From NCBI GenBank assembly GCA_039814575.1, contig JBCCAY010000004.1:1-64000 (forward strand): a stretch of DNA of 64,000 nucleotides, given 5' to 3'. The stretch's first letter is position 1. Each line of letters starts with the position of its first letter. Below the pieces are notes generated by a model. It was not told the origin of the DNA. It did no database searches and worked only from the letters and a program-made list of their open reading frames with translations. This document shows, piece by piece, positions 16,211 to 24,900 of the stretch. The translations under genes were made by a program, and so were the position numbers. Source of the stretch: MED-G105 sp039814575. GTDB lineage: Bacteria > Pseudomonadota > Alphaproteobacteria > Caulobacterales > Parvularculaceae.

Positions 16211-17743
16211 CTAAAAGATCCCCGCCGCGTCGTTTTCCACGAGATACCCAGCCGGGGCGACGGGATTGAGCGCCTTAAGCTCTCCAGACGTCAAGTCTGG
16301 TAAACGCTGCACTAAGTCAAGAAACCGTGCGCTTTCCGCCGAGTCCAAGATCTCATCCGTTAGGGTTTTGAATTTATTGATATATTCCGGGCGCGTGAAC
16401 GGCCGCGCGCCAGCGGGATGCGCATTGGCGACACCGAGTTCATCCTCGATGACCGAGCCGTCGTCCATGGTGATAACAACCCGCGCACCGAACGCTTTCT
16501 TATTCGGGTCTGGATCGTGATAGCGCTCGGTCCAGGCGGGGTCTTCGATGGTCGAGATTTTATGCCAGAGACGAACGGTGTCCGCCTGTTGCGCCCGTTC
16601 CGGCGCGTACGATTTAACATGGTGCCAAGCGCCGTCCTGTAGGGCGACAGCGAAAATGTACATGATCGAATGGTCGAGGGTTTCGCGGCTGGCGTGGGGG
16701 TCCATTTTTTGCGGATCGCCGGACCCCGTTCCGATGACGTAATGGGTGTGGTGGGAGGTGTGCAGAATAATCGATTTCACTTTATCGAAATCGTCGATTT
16801 TTTGCCCCATACGGAACGCCAAATCGATAAGCGCTTGGCTCTGATACTCCGCGGAGTGTTCTTTGGTGTACGTCTCTAAAATTGCGCGCTTGGTTTCGCC
16901 AGGCCCCGGCAGCGGCACATGATAAGTCGGCTCATAAGGGCTGTCGCCGCGATCGCGCGCCGTGCGTCCATTCAAAATGAAGGAGATGACGGAATCTTCA
17001 CCCTCATAAATGGGACTTGGCGCGCCCTCGCCGCGCATGCACCGGTCGACCGCCTCGATCGCCAGCTTGCCCGCATAGGCCGGCGCGAAGGCCTTCCAAG
17101 TGGAGATCTCCCCCTTACGGGATTGCCGTGTCGTCACGGTGGTATGCAGTCCCTGCTGCACGGCCTGATAGATGATCTCAGTCGGCAGACCCAACAGCGC
17201 GCCTACGCCCGCCGATGCCGACGGACCAATATGGGCGATATGGTCGATTTTATGCTCGTGTAGGCAAATGCCTTTCACGAGATTGACTTGGATTTCATAA
17301 CCCGTTGCGATTCCACGAATAAGGTCGGCGCCGTTACGACCGCATTGCTGCGCCACCGCTAGGATCGGCGGGATATTGTCGCCGGGGTGGGAATAGTCCG
17401 CCGCTAAAAACGTGTCATGATAATCAAGTTCGCGCACCGCCGTGCCGTTCGCCCAGGCCGCCCATTCAGCGCACACCGTCATGTCAGCCGGCGCGCCGAA
17501 AAGCGTTGCGCCGCCGGAGCGCGCATGGGCGATCGCCATAGCGCGCGCTGACTTGATGGGCCCGCGATTTAACGAAGCGATAGCGACTGATGCATTGTCG
17601 ATAATCCGATTAATGATCATATCAACGACCGCGGCCTCCACCGGCGCGTCGTCCGTGGCGACCGCTGCGATCTTCCACGCTAATTGCTCTTCGCGCAGCA
17701 GGACGTCTTTTGATCGATGAGCGCTCACGGCGTGGGTGATCAT
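16211..17743 (-). CDS. prpD: 2-methylcitrate dehydratase (MmgE/PrpD family)
   Basis: Cofactor-independent dehydratase that turns 2-methylcitrate into 2-methylaconitate. The 510-aa length and the family segments RELDYHDTFLAADYSHPGDN, IGPSASAGVGALLGL, WKAFAPAYAGKLAIEA and LDHSIMYIFAVALQDG match PrpD closely. It is the first gene of the prp run, followed by the VOC gene after 48 bases. No acnD/prpF pair is seen. The upstream 256 bases hold a possible short leader ORF. Confidence 0.95.
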   Translation of the reverse strand: MITHAVSAHRSKDVLLREEQLAWKIAAVATDDAPVEAAVVDMIINRIIDNASVAIASLNRGPIKSARAMAIAHARSGGATLFGAPADMTVCAEWAAWANGTAVRELDYHDTFLAADYSHPGDNIPPILAVAQQCGRNGADLIRGIATGYEIQVNLVKGICLHEHKIDHIAHIGPSASAGVGALLGLPTEIIYQAVQQGLHTTVTTRQSRKGEISTWKAFAPAYAGKLAIEAVDRCMRGEGAPSPIYEGEDSVISFILNGRTARDRGDSPYEPTYHVPLPGPGETKRAILETYTKEHSAEYQSQALIDLAFRMGQKIDDFDKVKSIILHTSHHTHYVIGTGSGDPQKMDPHASRETLDHSIMYIFAVALQDGAWHHVKSYAPERAQQADTVRLWHKISTIEDPAWTERYHDPDPNKKAFGARVVITMDDGSVIEDELGVANAHPAGARPFTRPEYINKFKTLTDEILDSAESARFLDLVQRLPDLTSGELKALNPVAPAGYLVENDAAGIF

Positions 17744-17864
17744 AACTCGCTTCCTTTACTATCCATCTTTTGTTCGTTTCAAAACAGCGCCATCGACCGC
17801 AGAGCGGAAGACAACGCACCACCGGCGGCGCGGGCGTCGCTCGGATAGAGCTGTTCGCTGCGAA

Positions 17865-17948
17865 TTAGTTAGAAACGACCACCCTGCGACGGCCGCGGCA
17901 TTCCGACGCGACCTTTATAGAATCTTGATAAAATATGGAAAGCGTCAT
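17865..17948 (-). CDS. possible 27-aa leader ORF upstream of prpD
   Basis: A minus-strand ATG at 17948 follows a strong Shine-Dalgarno (GGAGG, four bases away) and opens a 27-codon frame beginning MTLSIFYQDSIKV and ending RRRVVVSN. It lies about 120 bases before prpD in an otherwise gene-free interval. The composition does not point to attenuation by one amino acid. It may be a leader peptide or a chance match. Confidence 0.25.
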   Translation of the reverse strand: MTLSIFYQDSIKVASECRGRRRVVVSN

Positions 17949-17999
17949 TTCGCCTCCGGAAAACTAATTATTGACAAAAAGGAATAAACCTGACGCGCA

Positions 18000-18767
18000 T
18001 CAAGAAAAGAAGACGAGCTTCACGACGATAGCGCCGAGCGCCGCAAGAAAAACTTTCTTGATAAAGCCTGCGCCCTTATCGATCGCCGCCGCCGTTCCGA
18101 GCCATCCGCCAATTGCATTGCCAATCGCAAGCGCCGCGCCCGCCGCCCAAAAGATCGGCACATTCGCCGCGAAAATGACCAACGCCACAATCGATATAAT
18201 CAATACAATGAACACTTTATGCATCGCCGTGCGCACCAAATCGACGCCCATGACACGAAAAAGAATTGGCGTCAGCAGAAACCCGACGCCGATTTGAATA
18301 AGACCGCCCCAAAACCCGGCGCCAATCATTAATAGATACCCGAGGACTAAGCGCTTCGGCGCGCTTGGCGCGTCGCGCTCATCGCTCGCCCCGCCGCGGT
18401 CGGTCGCCATCAACACCATGACGCCGATCATCGTCGCAGCGACAAGACGGTTGAACCAGACGCCCTCCAGACCGACGCCGAGGCTCGCGCCGGCGGCGGC
18501 GCCAATCCCCGCGGCGGCCGCGAGCCCTGCTGACAAACGAAAATCCGCATACCCCTTACGGGCGAAAGCAACGACCGAGACGACGTTCTGCGCCAACACG
18601 GCGACGCGATTGGTGCCGTTGGCGATAGGCCCCGGCACGCCCAAGAACAACATCGCCGGAACGGTGAGCAACGATCCGCCGCCCGCCAATACATTGATCC
18701 AGCCGGCCCCAACGCCGGCGACGGTCAATAGCGCCAATTCAAGCGGTCCGAAGGCGAACGACTCCAC
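18000..18767 (-). CDS. TSUP (TauE/SafE) family permease
   Basis: Integral membrane protein of about 255 aa with roughly eight hydrophobic helices, beginning in LELALLTVAGVGAGWINVLAGGGSLLTVPAML, the family hallmark segment. The second half repeats the pattern (GAGFWGGLIQIGVGFLLTPIL). Members export or import sulfite, sulfoacetate and other small anions. The GTG at 18767 is preferred because it makes the gene start just at the stop of the upstream oxygenase. The frame stays open to 18854, which would overlap that gene. Substrate unknown. Confidence 0.85.
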   Translation of the reverse strand: MESFAFGPLELALLTVAGVGAGWINVLAGGGSLLTVPAMLFLGVPGPIANGTNRVAVLAQNVVSVVAFARKGYADFRLSAGLAAAAGIGAAAGASLGVGLEGVWFNRLVAATMIGVMVLMATDRGGASDERDAPSAPKRLVLGYLLMIGAGFWGGLIQIGVGFLLTPILFRVMGVDLVRTAMHKVFIVLIISIVALVIFAANVPIFWAAGAALAIGNAIGGWLGTAAAIDKGAGFIKKVFLAALGAIVVKLVFFS

Positions 18768-18771
18768 GACG

Positions 18772-19713
18772 CTATCCAAGGCCGATTGCGCGCAAGCGCT
18801 GTTGCAGAAATTCGCCGGCGGTGATGTCGTCATATTTTGCGCCGTCGCCCTCACAGCTTTTAAGGCAGCTCAATATGGCGTCACTGCGGGCGTGCATAAA
18901 GAACGGCATGGAGTAACGGGAAACATTCGGACCTGTAGGATTGACGACGCGATGGGTAGTCGCCGGAATAACGTCATTCGTCAGCCGGGCGAGCATATCG
19001 CCGGCATCGACGATGATCCGATCCGGCGGCGCCTCGACGGGCAACCATTCGCCCTCCCGCGTTAAAAGTTGCAGCCCCGCCCCGTTCGCCGCGACGAGCA
19101 AGGTGATAAGATTGATATCTTCATGGGCTGCGGCGCGCACCGCGCGGGGGTCGGCGCCCTCCGGCGTCGGCGGATAATGCAAAAGGCGTAAAATCGAATC
19201 GCCGCCCTCGGTCATGCGCGTGAAATACTCAGCATCGACGCCGAGCATCGGCGCCAATGCCGACAACATGACGCCGCCCGCCCGCTCCAATTCGTCATAG
19301 AGCTGACGGAAAACCGGTTTGAACGCTGCCGGCGCGTCCGGCCAGATGTTCTCACGGCCCTCAAGCCCAGCGGCGGCGGCGCTGTTCGCTTCCCGGCCCA
19401 CATGCCAAAACTCTTTAAGGTCGGCGACGGCGGCGTCTTTCGCGTGCTCGCGCCCAAACGGCGTATAGCCGCGCTGTCCGTCTGAGCCGACGATATAGCG
19501 GCGTTTTTCGGCGTCCGACGTCGCGAAGAACTCAGCGACGACGGAGTACGCTTCATCGAGCAGCGCCGTTGAAACGCCGTGGTCGCGCAAGATGATGAAG
19601 CCGAAGGCCTTCAGACCTGCGAACAAATGTTGCGCGAAGCTATCGCGACACATTTGATCGCCGTCAGTAAAATCCAAAAGAGATAATTCGGGTACGTTCA
19701 TTAATTCAGTCAT
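18772..19713 (-). CDS. 2-oxoglutarate/Fe(II) oxygenase, isopenicillin-N-synthase-like
   Basis: A 313-aa non-haem iron oxygenase. The N-terminal DIOX_N-like region (GLKAFGFIILRDHGV) precedes the jelly-roll core with the iron triad HxD in AHEDINLITLLV and the distal His in TTHRVVNPTG. The oxoglutarate-binding RxS is in SRYSMPFF. Bacterial members hydroxylate diverse small molecules. The gene directly precedes and nearly touches the TSUP permease gene, so the two may form one transcript and the permease may move a related compound. Confidence 0.88.
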   Translation of the reverse strand: MTELMNVPELSLLDFTDGDQMCRDSFAQHLFAGLKAFGFIILRDHGVSTALLDEAYSVVAEFFATSDAEKRRYIVGSDGQRGYTPFGREHAKDAAVADLKEFWHVGREANSAAAAGLEGRENIWPDAPAAFKPVFRQLYDELERAGGVMLSALAPMLGVDAEYFTRMTEGGDSILRLLHYPPTPEGADPRAVRAAAHEDINLITLLVAANGAGLQLLTREGEWLPVEAPPDRIIVDAGDMLARLTNDVIPATTHRVVNPTGPNVSRYSMPFFMHARSDAILSCLKSCEGDGAKYDDITAGEFLQQRLRAIGLG

Positions 19714-19780
19714 CCATTAAGTACATTGGATAGTCGACCGCGCAGACACGCTTCCTAGCGTGTAGACGCCTCACTATTAG

Positions 19781-20290
19781 TCAGTTCGATGGATCACGAA
19801 AAGCATGGCGTAGCAAGAACCTTAAAATGATTGTCGTCACAACACTTACACTCATAAAAAACGCGAAAACTGTCGTCGCCGGCATCGCTGCGTAATCGCC
19901 GTCTAAAGCTGGGGCTGCTGTTATTGCAACGGAGACACCGGCGGCAACGATACCGCACGCCACATAACTGGGCGCCTCTCCAACAGCACGACAGGCGGAT
20001 AGAATGGCGCCGACGACCAGCGCGTATAAGCCTCCGATCGGATAGGCGAACATGACGACTAAGGGAAACACCTTAACAAGCGCATAGAGGTCTCGCAGGT
20101 GATTATCGCCCACCCATTGCCCAACGCCATTCGTAAGAAACTCGTAAAAAGCCGATATGACAAACCATAAAACCCCCAGGAAATAAACGAGGACACCCCC
20201 GATCGGCGGCCCTATAAGAATCATCACGACAAAGATCAAGGCGGACTTAGATAAGTCCCGGGCCTTTGCAGTATTCCCACGTCTAACCAA
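19781..20290 (-). CDS. hypothetical membrane protein with about four helices
   Basis: A 169-aa protein with four hydrophobic stretches (near ALIFVVMILIGPPIGGVLVYFLG, FPLVVMFAYPIGGLYALVVGAILSA, CGIVAAGVSVAI and FAFFMSVSVVTTIILRFLL). No family is recognised. The frame begins with a TTG at 20290 and there is no clear Shine-Dalgarno, so the start is doubtful. Codon use looks less GC-biased than its neighbours. It lies between the oxygenase gene and the DUF3429 gene on the same strand. Confidence 0.55.
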   Translation of the reverse strand: MVRRGNTAKARDLSKSALIFVVMILIGPPIGGVLVYFLGVLWFVISAFYEFLTNGVGQWVGDNHLRDLYALVKVFPLVVMFAYPIGGLYALVVGAILSACRAVGEAPSYVACGIVAAGVSVAITAAPALDGDYAAMPATTVFAFFMSVSVVTTIILRFLLRHAFRDPSN

Positions 20291-20348
20291 GATTAACCGT
20301 CGCCTCTGTCAACAATCTGGAATGGTCGCTGTACTTTTGGTCGCCGGC

Positions 20349-20888
20349 CTACGCGATCAACGCGACGAGAAACGCCACTTCAATAAGAACCGTCAGCGGC
20401 AAACGAACGGCTAAATACCAGGCGGGCGCGCCGGAGCCGCGCCGCGTGGCGCCGAGGTCATCAATCAACAAAGCGAGCAGCAACGCCATGATCGCCGGCA
20501 GCTTCCAATCTGTCGGACCGGGGACGAAAAGCGGCATCGCGAAAAAGAACGGCAGCGCCGCGCCGAGCAGACTACGAAAGGTCGGCCCCTCAGCGCGCAT
20601 CACCGCAACGCCCCAACGCACGCCGCCGAAAAAGATGATCAGCGCTGCGCCGTAAAGCGCCATCAAAGCGCGCCATTCTTCGGAGCGGGCGGGGTCGGCG
20701 ACAATCGCCAGGGCGGCCGCGATCAACGGGGCGGCCGCCACATAAGACAGGAACAACGCCGCCGGCGTCGCCCGTCCCTCAATGGAAGCGCCTTGCCTCA
20801 CCGCTTCGCTCGCCATGCGCTTGCGCCGCGGCGCGCGCATGGCGACATCAGCAAAAACGTCATTATCGATTTTTAGGGCGCGAGCCAT
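20349..20888 (-). CDS. DUF3429 family membrane protein
   Basis: A 179-aa inner-membrane protein with five hydrophobic helices. The DUF3429 signature is the segment ALYGAALIIFFGGVRWG followed by FRSLLGAALPFFFAMPLF. The start has a strong AGGAGG seven bases before the ATG. It is the second gene of a pair with the GbsR/MarR-type regulator, 12 bases behind it, and may be its main target. Function of the family is unknown. Confidence 0.8.
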   Translation of the reverse strand: MARALKIDNDVFADVAMRAPRRKRMASEAVRQGASIEGRATPAALFLSYVAAAPLIAAALAIVADPARSEEWRALMALYGAALIIFFGGVRWGVAVMRAEGPTFRSLLGAALPFFFAMPLFVPGPTDWKLPAIMALLLALLIDDLGATRRGSGAPAWYLAVRLPLTVLIEVAFLVALIA

Positions 20889-20900
20889 GGGGGCATCCTC

Positions 20901-21488
20901 CTAGCGCGAACGATCGCCGCCCGAAGCAGACGGCCGTTTCAAAAACGGTTTCAAGAACTCAATGACTTTCGATCCCATACGGAGCAGCGCGATCAACGTG
21001 TCCGGCGGCACGTCTTTCATTTGATCGTACCAATCGTCCACCAGGTCGATCAGCGTCTTCAGCTCTTCGAGCCGCTGCGTGGCCGGCCCGGACGCCGCTG
21101 GGTCGTCGCCCATCTCAGCCAGACAACTCGACAACACATCGCGGGCGGGATCGATTTCGAGCGCTTTGCGGCGCTCAACAATGCGCGCCGCGCTCGCCCA
21201 GATGTCGTCGAGCGCTTCGAAATGGTCGCGCCGATCGCCCTTCACCGGCGCACGGACGATCAGCCCCCAGTTCTGAAGCTCTTTTAGGGAATTCGAGACG
21301 TTCGAGCGCGCGATCGAAAGGCTGGCCGCGATCTCTTCGGCGTTCAGCGGACGCGAACTCGCCAATAGAAGCGCATGGATCTGCGCCACGGATCGATTGA
21401 CACCCCAGCGACCGCCCATATCGCCCCAATGGAGGACAAACCGCTCCATAGCCGGGCTCATAACTGTATTATTCGTTCTTTCTGTCAT
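20901..21488 (-). CDS. GbsR/MarR family transcriptional regulator
   Basis: A 195-aa winged-helix regulator. The N-terminal FVLHWGDMGGRWGVNRSVAQIHALL and the recognition region SLSIARSNVSNSLKELQNWGLI are typical of the GbsR branch of MarR proteins, which often sense osmolytes or phenolic compounds. The first ATG (21488) lies inside an 18-bp perfect palindrome. The ATG at 21461 (MSPAMERFV) would place that palindrome just upstream as an operator. No clear ribosome site decides between them. It leads a two-gene unit with the DUF3429 protein and diverges from cysD. Confidence 0.85.
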   Translation of the reverse strand: MTERTNNTVMSPAMERFVLHWGDMGGRWGVNRSVAQIHALLLASSRPLNAEEIAASLSIARSNVSNSLKELQNWGLIVRAPVKGDRRDHFEALDDIWASAARIVERRKALEIDPARDVLSSCLAEMGDDPAASGPATQRLEELKTLIDLVDDWYDQMKDVPPDTLIALLRMGSKVIEFLKPFLKRPSASGGDRSR

Positions 21489-21496
21489 GACAGAAA
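21479..21496. promoter_or_regulatory. perfect 18-bp palindrome, candidate GbsR/MarR operator
   Basis: TTTCTGTCATGACAGAAA reads identically on both strands. It overlaps or directly precedes the start of the GbsR-type gene in the interval shared with cysD. MarR-family regulators bind palindromes of this size and usually repress their own promoter, so autoregulation is the natural reading. Confidence 0.6.
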
Positions 21497-21663
21497 TTTA
21501 CGACGTAATTTTGCGAAATCAATAGCCCATCCCGCTGGAACGTCGTCCCAAGCTGGTTGATGGGCGATTTCCCACGATTATTCTTCGGCGGCGCGCCAAA
21601 AACTTGCGTCCCACGAAAATTGCTGATAGCGGTGCGAGAAAGCTTTGAGGGAATAATCCCACG

Positions 21664-22896
21664 ATGTCGGATCTCAGCGCCCTTATCGACCGCGCCGAAC
21701 AATACGCCAGGCGTGAAAACCTCTCCCTGTCGACGGTTTCACGCAAACTATTGAACGACGGCAAAGGCATCGCGCGCCTAAAAGCGGGCGGACAATGCAC
21801 GCTGAAGACATTGAACGCCGCCTTAGAGCGGCTTTCGGCGCTCGAAACAGGGTCCGAAACAAACGCCAAAGCCGCTGACAAAAGCAGCGATATGACCGAT
21901 AAAAAGGAGCCGCCAATGGATATCCGCCAAGACGGGACCGCGCCCACGACAAAAGCCGGCGCGGCAAATCCGCTGACCGATCCCCTCGCCGATCCCCTCA
22001 CCATGACGCATTTGGACCGGCTGGAAGCGGAAGCCATCCACATCATGCGTGAAGTCGCGGCCGAAGCGGAAAATCCGGTCATGCTCTATTCCGTGGGCAA
22101 GGACTCATCGGTAATGCTGCGCTTGGCGATGAAGGCGTTCTATCCGTCCGTTCCACCCTTCCCGATCATGCATGTGGACACGACTTGGAAGTTCCGCGAG
22201 ATGATCCGGTTCCGCGACGAAACGGCGAAGAAGCTCGGCCTCAATCTCATCGTCAACATTAATGAAGACGGCGTGCGCCAGGGCGTCGGTCCGTTCACGC
22301 ACGGATCACAGATCCACACCGACATCATGAAGACCCAATCGCTCAAGCAAGCGCTCGATAAGCATAAGTTTGACGCCGCTTTCGGCGGGGCGCGCCGCGA
22401 TGAAGAGAAATCCCGCGCCAAGGAGCGCATCTTCTCATTCCGGGCCGCCGGCCATCGCTGGGACCCGAAAAATCAGCGTCCAGAGCTTTGGAATATCTAC
22501 AACACCCGCATCCATAAGGGCGAATCAATCCGCGTCTTCCCCCTCTCCAATTGGACGGAGCTCGACATCTGGCAATATATTTACCGGGAAGACATCGAAA
22601 TTCCGGACCTTTATTTCGCGGCGAAGCGCCCCGTCGTCGAACGCGACGGCGTTCTCATCATGGTCGACGACGAGCGTATGCCGCTTGAGCCCGGCGAAAC
22701 GCCAACAGAAGAGATGGTCCGCTTCCGCACGCTCGGCTGTTATCCGTTGACGGGCGCGGTGCGCTCCCAAGCGACGACACTGCCAGAAATCATCCAGGAA
22801 ACACTACTAACGACGACGTCCGAACGCCAGGGTCGGGTCATCGACCATGACCAATCCGCGTCCATGGAGAAGAAAAAACAAGAGGGATATTTCTAA
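21664..22896 (+). CDS. cysD: sulfate adenylyltransferase subunit 2, with N-terminal HTH-like extension
   Basis: CysD makes adenosine 5'-phosphosulfate from ATP and sulfate together with CysN. The PP-loop region (MLYSVGKDSSVMLRLAMKAF), FGGARRDEEKSRAKER, WDPKNQRPELW and the C-terminal SMEKKKQEGYF match CysD along its whole length. The continuous frame is 410 codons, about 110 more than E. coli CysD. Its first 60 residues (MSDLSALIDRAEQYARREN onward, with STVSRKLLNDGKGIARLKAG) resemble small helix-turn-helix proteins of alphaproteobacteria. A strong internal ribosome site before Met85 (21916) could start the canonical enzyme on its own. The stop overlaps cysNC by one base (TAATG). Confidence 0.93.
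   Translation: MSDLSALIDRAEQYARRENLSLSTVSRKLLNDGKGIARLKAGGQCTLKTLNAALERLSALETGSETNAKAADKSSDMTDKKEPPMDIRQDGTAPTTKAGAANPLTDPLADPLTMTHLDRLEAEAIHIMREVAAEAENPVMLYSVGKDSSVMLRLAMKAFYPSVPPFPIMHVDTTWKFREMIRFRDETAKKLGLNLIVNINEDGVRQGVGPFTHGSQIHTDIMKTQSLKQALDKHKFDAAFGGARRDEEKSRAKERIFSFRAAGHRWDPKNQRPELWNIYNTRIHKGESIRVFPLSNWTELDIWQYIYREDIEIPDLYFAAKRPVVERDGVLIMVDDERMPLEPGETPTEEMVRFRTLGCYPLTGAVRSQATTLPEIIQETLLTTTSERQGRVIDHDQSASMEKKKQEGYF
21904..21915 (+). promoter_or_regulatory. strong internal ribosome binding site in cysD
   Basis: AAGGAG at 21904-21909 stands six bases before the in-frame ATG at 21916 (MDIRQDG). This is a better-placed site than the sequence before the first ATG at 21664. It suggests that CysD proper (326 aa) is translated from here, with the upstream frame either a separate HTH-like product fused by loss of a stop, or the N-terminus of a longer form. 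Confidence 0.6.
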
Positions 22897-24809
22897 TGGC
22901 CCACGCAAACGCCCTCGCCGATAAAGACATTATCGCCTATCTCGACAATCATGAGCGCAAATCTATGTTGCGCTTCATCACCTGCGGCAGCGTTGATGAC
23001 GGCAAGTCGACGCTCATCGGTCGCCTTCTCTATGACTCAAAGCTTCTTTATGAAGATCAAATCGAAACGCTGAAAGCCGATTCCCAAAAAGTCGGCACCC
23101 AAGGCGGAAAAATCGATTTCGCGCTTCTCGTCGACGGCCTCGCCGCTGAACGCGAGCAAGGCATCACCATCGACGTCGCCTATCGGTTTTTCTCAACCGA
23201 GAAACGCAAATTCATTGTCGCCGATACGCCGGGCCATGAACAATACACCCGCAATATGGCGACCGGCGCTTCGACCGCCGATCTCGCCGTCATCCTGATT
23301 GATGCGCGCCAAGGGGTTTTAACCCAAACCCGCCGCCACAGCTTTATCGCATCGCTTCTCGGCATCGACCATATCGTTCTCGCCGTGAATAAAATGGACC
23401 TCGTCGATTATGACCAAACGCGGTTTGACGAGATCGAAGTGGAATACCGAGCCTTCGCTGAGAAGCTGAACTTCAAGTCGATTGTCTGCATCCCAATGTC
23501 GGCGCTCGAAGGCGACAATATCGCGACGAAGAGCGCAAACACGCGCTGGCACAACGGCCCGGCGCTGTTGCCTTATCTCGAAACCGTAAAAGTCGGCGTC
23601 GACAATCAGACCGCGCCGTTCCGCATGCCCGTGCAATGGGTCAACCGTCCCAATCTCGATTTCCGCGGCTTCTCCGGCACGATCGCGTCCGGCGTCATCA
23701 ATCCGGGCGACGACATCGTCGTCGTTCCTTCCGGTAAGCGCTCGAAAGTCGCGTCCATCGTCGGCGAAACCCGCGACGGGACGTCGTTCGAGACCGCCGG
23801 CCCCAACCGCGCCGTCACGATCACCCTCGAAGACGAGATCGACATTAGCCGCGGCGATATGATGTGCGCCGGCGACGCGCCTTGTCAGCAAACCGACCAA
23901 ATTGCCGCCCAGGTGATTTGGATGCACGACGAACCGATGTTGCCCGGCCGCCAGTATCTATTGAAAACGGCGAATAAAATCACACCAGCGACGGTTACTG
24001 ACCTTAAATACAAAACGAACGTCAACACGCTGGATGAGCAGTCGGGCAAGACCCTTGAGCTGAACGAGATCGGCTTTTGCAATCTGTCGTTGAGCCAACC
24101 CATCGCGTTCGACCCATATGATGAAAACCGGGCGACGGGCTCGTTCGTTCTGATTGACCGTCAGAGCAATACGACGGTCGCAGCGGGAATGATCGCGTTC
24201 TCGCTGCGACGGGCGCAAAACGTCCATTGGCAAGACCTTGATATTGACAAGAAGGCTCGATCCGCCATCAAGCACCAACGCCCGTGCGTTCTTTGGTTCA
24301 CAGGTCTTTCCGGCGCCGGCAAATCAACAGTCGCCAATCTCGTTGAAAAGCGCCTCACCGATTTAGGCCGCCACACCTATACGCTGGACGGCGACAATGT
24401 CCGCCACGGACTTAACAAAGACCTCGGCTTTACCGATGCGGATCGGGTTGAGAACATTCGCCGGGTCGGCGAGACCTCGAAGCTTATGGTGGACGCAGGC
24501 CTCTTTGTCCTGGTGTCGTTCATTTCACCGTTCAACAGCGAACGGCGGATGGCCCGTGAGCTTGTGGAAGATGGCGAGTTTATCGAGGTCTATATCTCCA
24601 CGCCCCTTGACGTCTGTGAAGATAGAGACGTGAAAGGCCTCTACGCTAAGGCGCGGCGCGGGGAAATTAAGAATTTCACCGGCATCGACAGCGACTACGA
24701 GCCGCCGGAAGCCCCGGAATTAACCATCGACACCTCCAAAGAGTCCGCCGAGGAAGCCGCGACGACCATCGTCGCCTATCTCGAACAAAAAGGATATTTA
24801 ACGGCCTAA
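22896..24809 (+). CDS. cysNC: bifunctional sulfate adenylyltransferase large subunit / APS kinase
   Basis: Fusion of CysN and CysC, 637 aa. The N-terminal EF-Tu-like GTPase has G1 GSVDDGKSTLIGRLLYDSK, G3 DTPGHEQY and G4 NKMDLVD, followed by two beta-barrel domains. From about residue 465 the APS kinase domain has Walker A GLSGAGKST, LDGDNVRHGLNKDLGF and FISPFNSERRMAREL. Together with CysD it converts sulfate to APS and then PAPS. This fusion is frequent in alphaproteobacteria. It overlaps cysD by one base. The next gene, crtE, begins 91 bases downstream on the same strand. Confidence 0.97.
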   Translation: MAHANALADKDIIAYLDNHERKSMLRFITCGSVDDGKSTLIGRLLYDSKLLYEDQIETLKADSQKVGTQGGKIDFALLVDGLAAEREQGITIDVAYRFFSTEKRKFIVADTPGHEQYTRNMATGASTADLAVILIDARQGVLTQTRRHSFIASLLGIDHIVLAVNKMDLVDYDQTRFDEIEVEYRAFAEKLNFKSIVCIPMSALEGDNIATKSANTRWHNGPALLPYLETVKVGVDNQTAPFRMPVQWVNRPNLDFRGFSGTIASGVINPGDDIVVVPSGKRSKVASIVGETRDGTSFETAGPNRAVTITLEDEIDISRGDMMCAGDAPCQQTDQIAAQVIWMHDEPMLPGRQYLLKTANKITPATVTDLKYKTNVNTLDEQSGKTLELNEIGFCNLSLSQPIAFDPYDENRATGSFVLIDRQSNTTVAAGMIAFSLRRAQNVHWQDLDIDKKARSAIKHQRPCVLWFTGLSGAGKSTVANLVEKRLTDLGRHTYTLDGDNVRHGLNKDLGFTDADRVENIRRVGETSKLMVDAGLFVLVSFISPFNSERRMARELVEDGEFIEVYISTPLDVCEDRDVKGLYAKARRGEIKNFTGIDSDYEPPEAPELTIDTSKESAEEAATTIVAYLEQKGYLTA

Positions 24810-24900
24810 AGCCGCCAAAGCGGATTGCGCCAAGGACGCCGCGCGGGCAAGCTACAGCCTATGGGCGACAAGAGCTGTCGGTGGCGTTTGAGGCTTTTTG

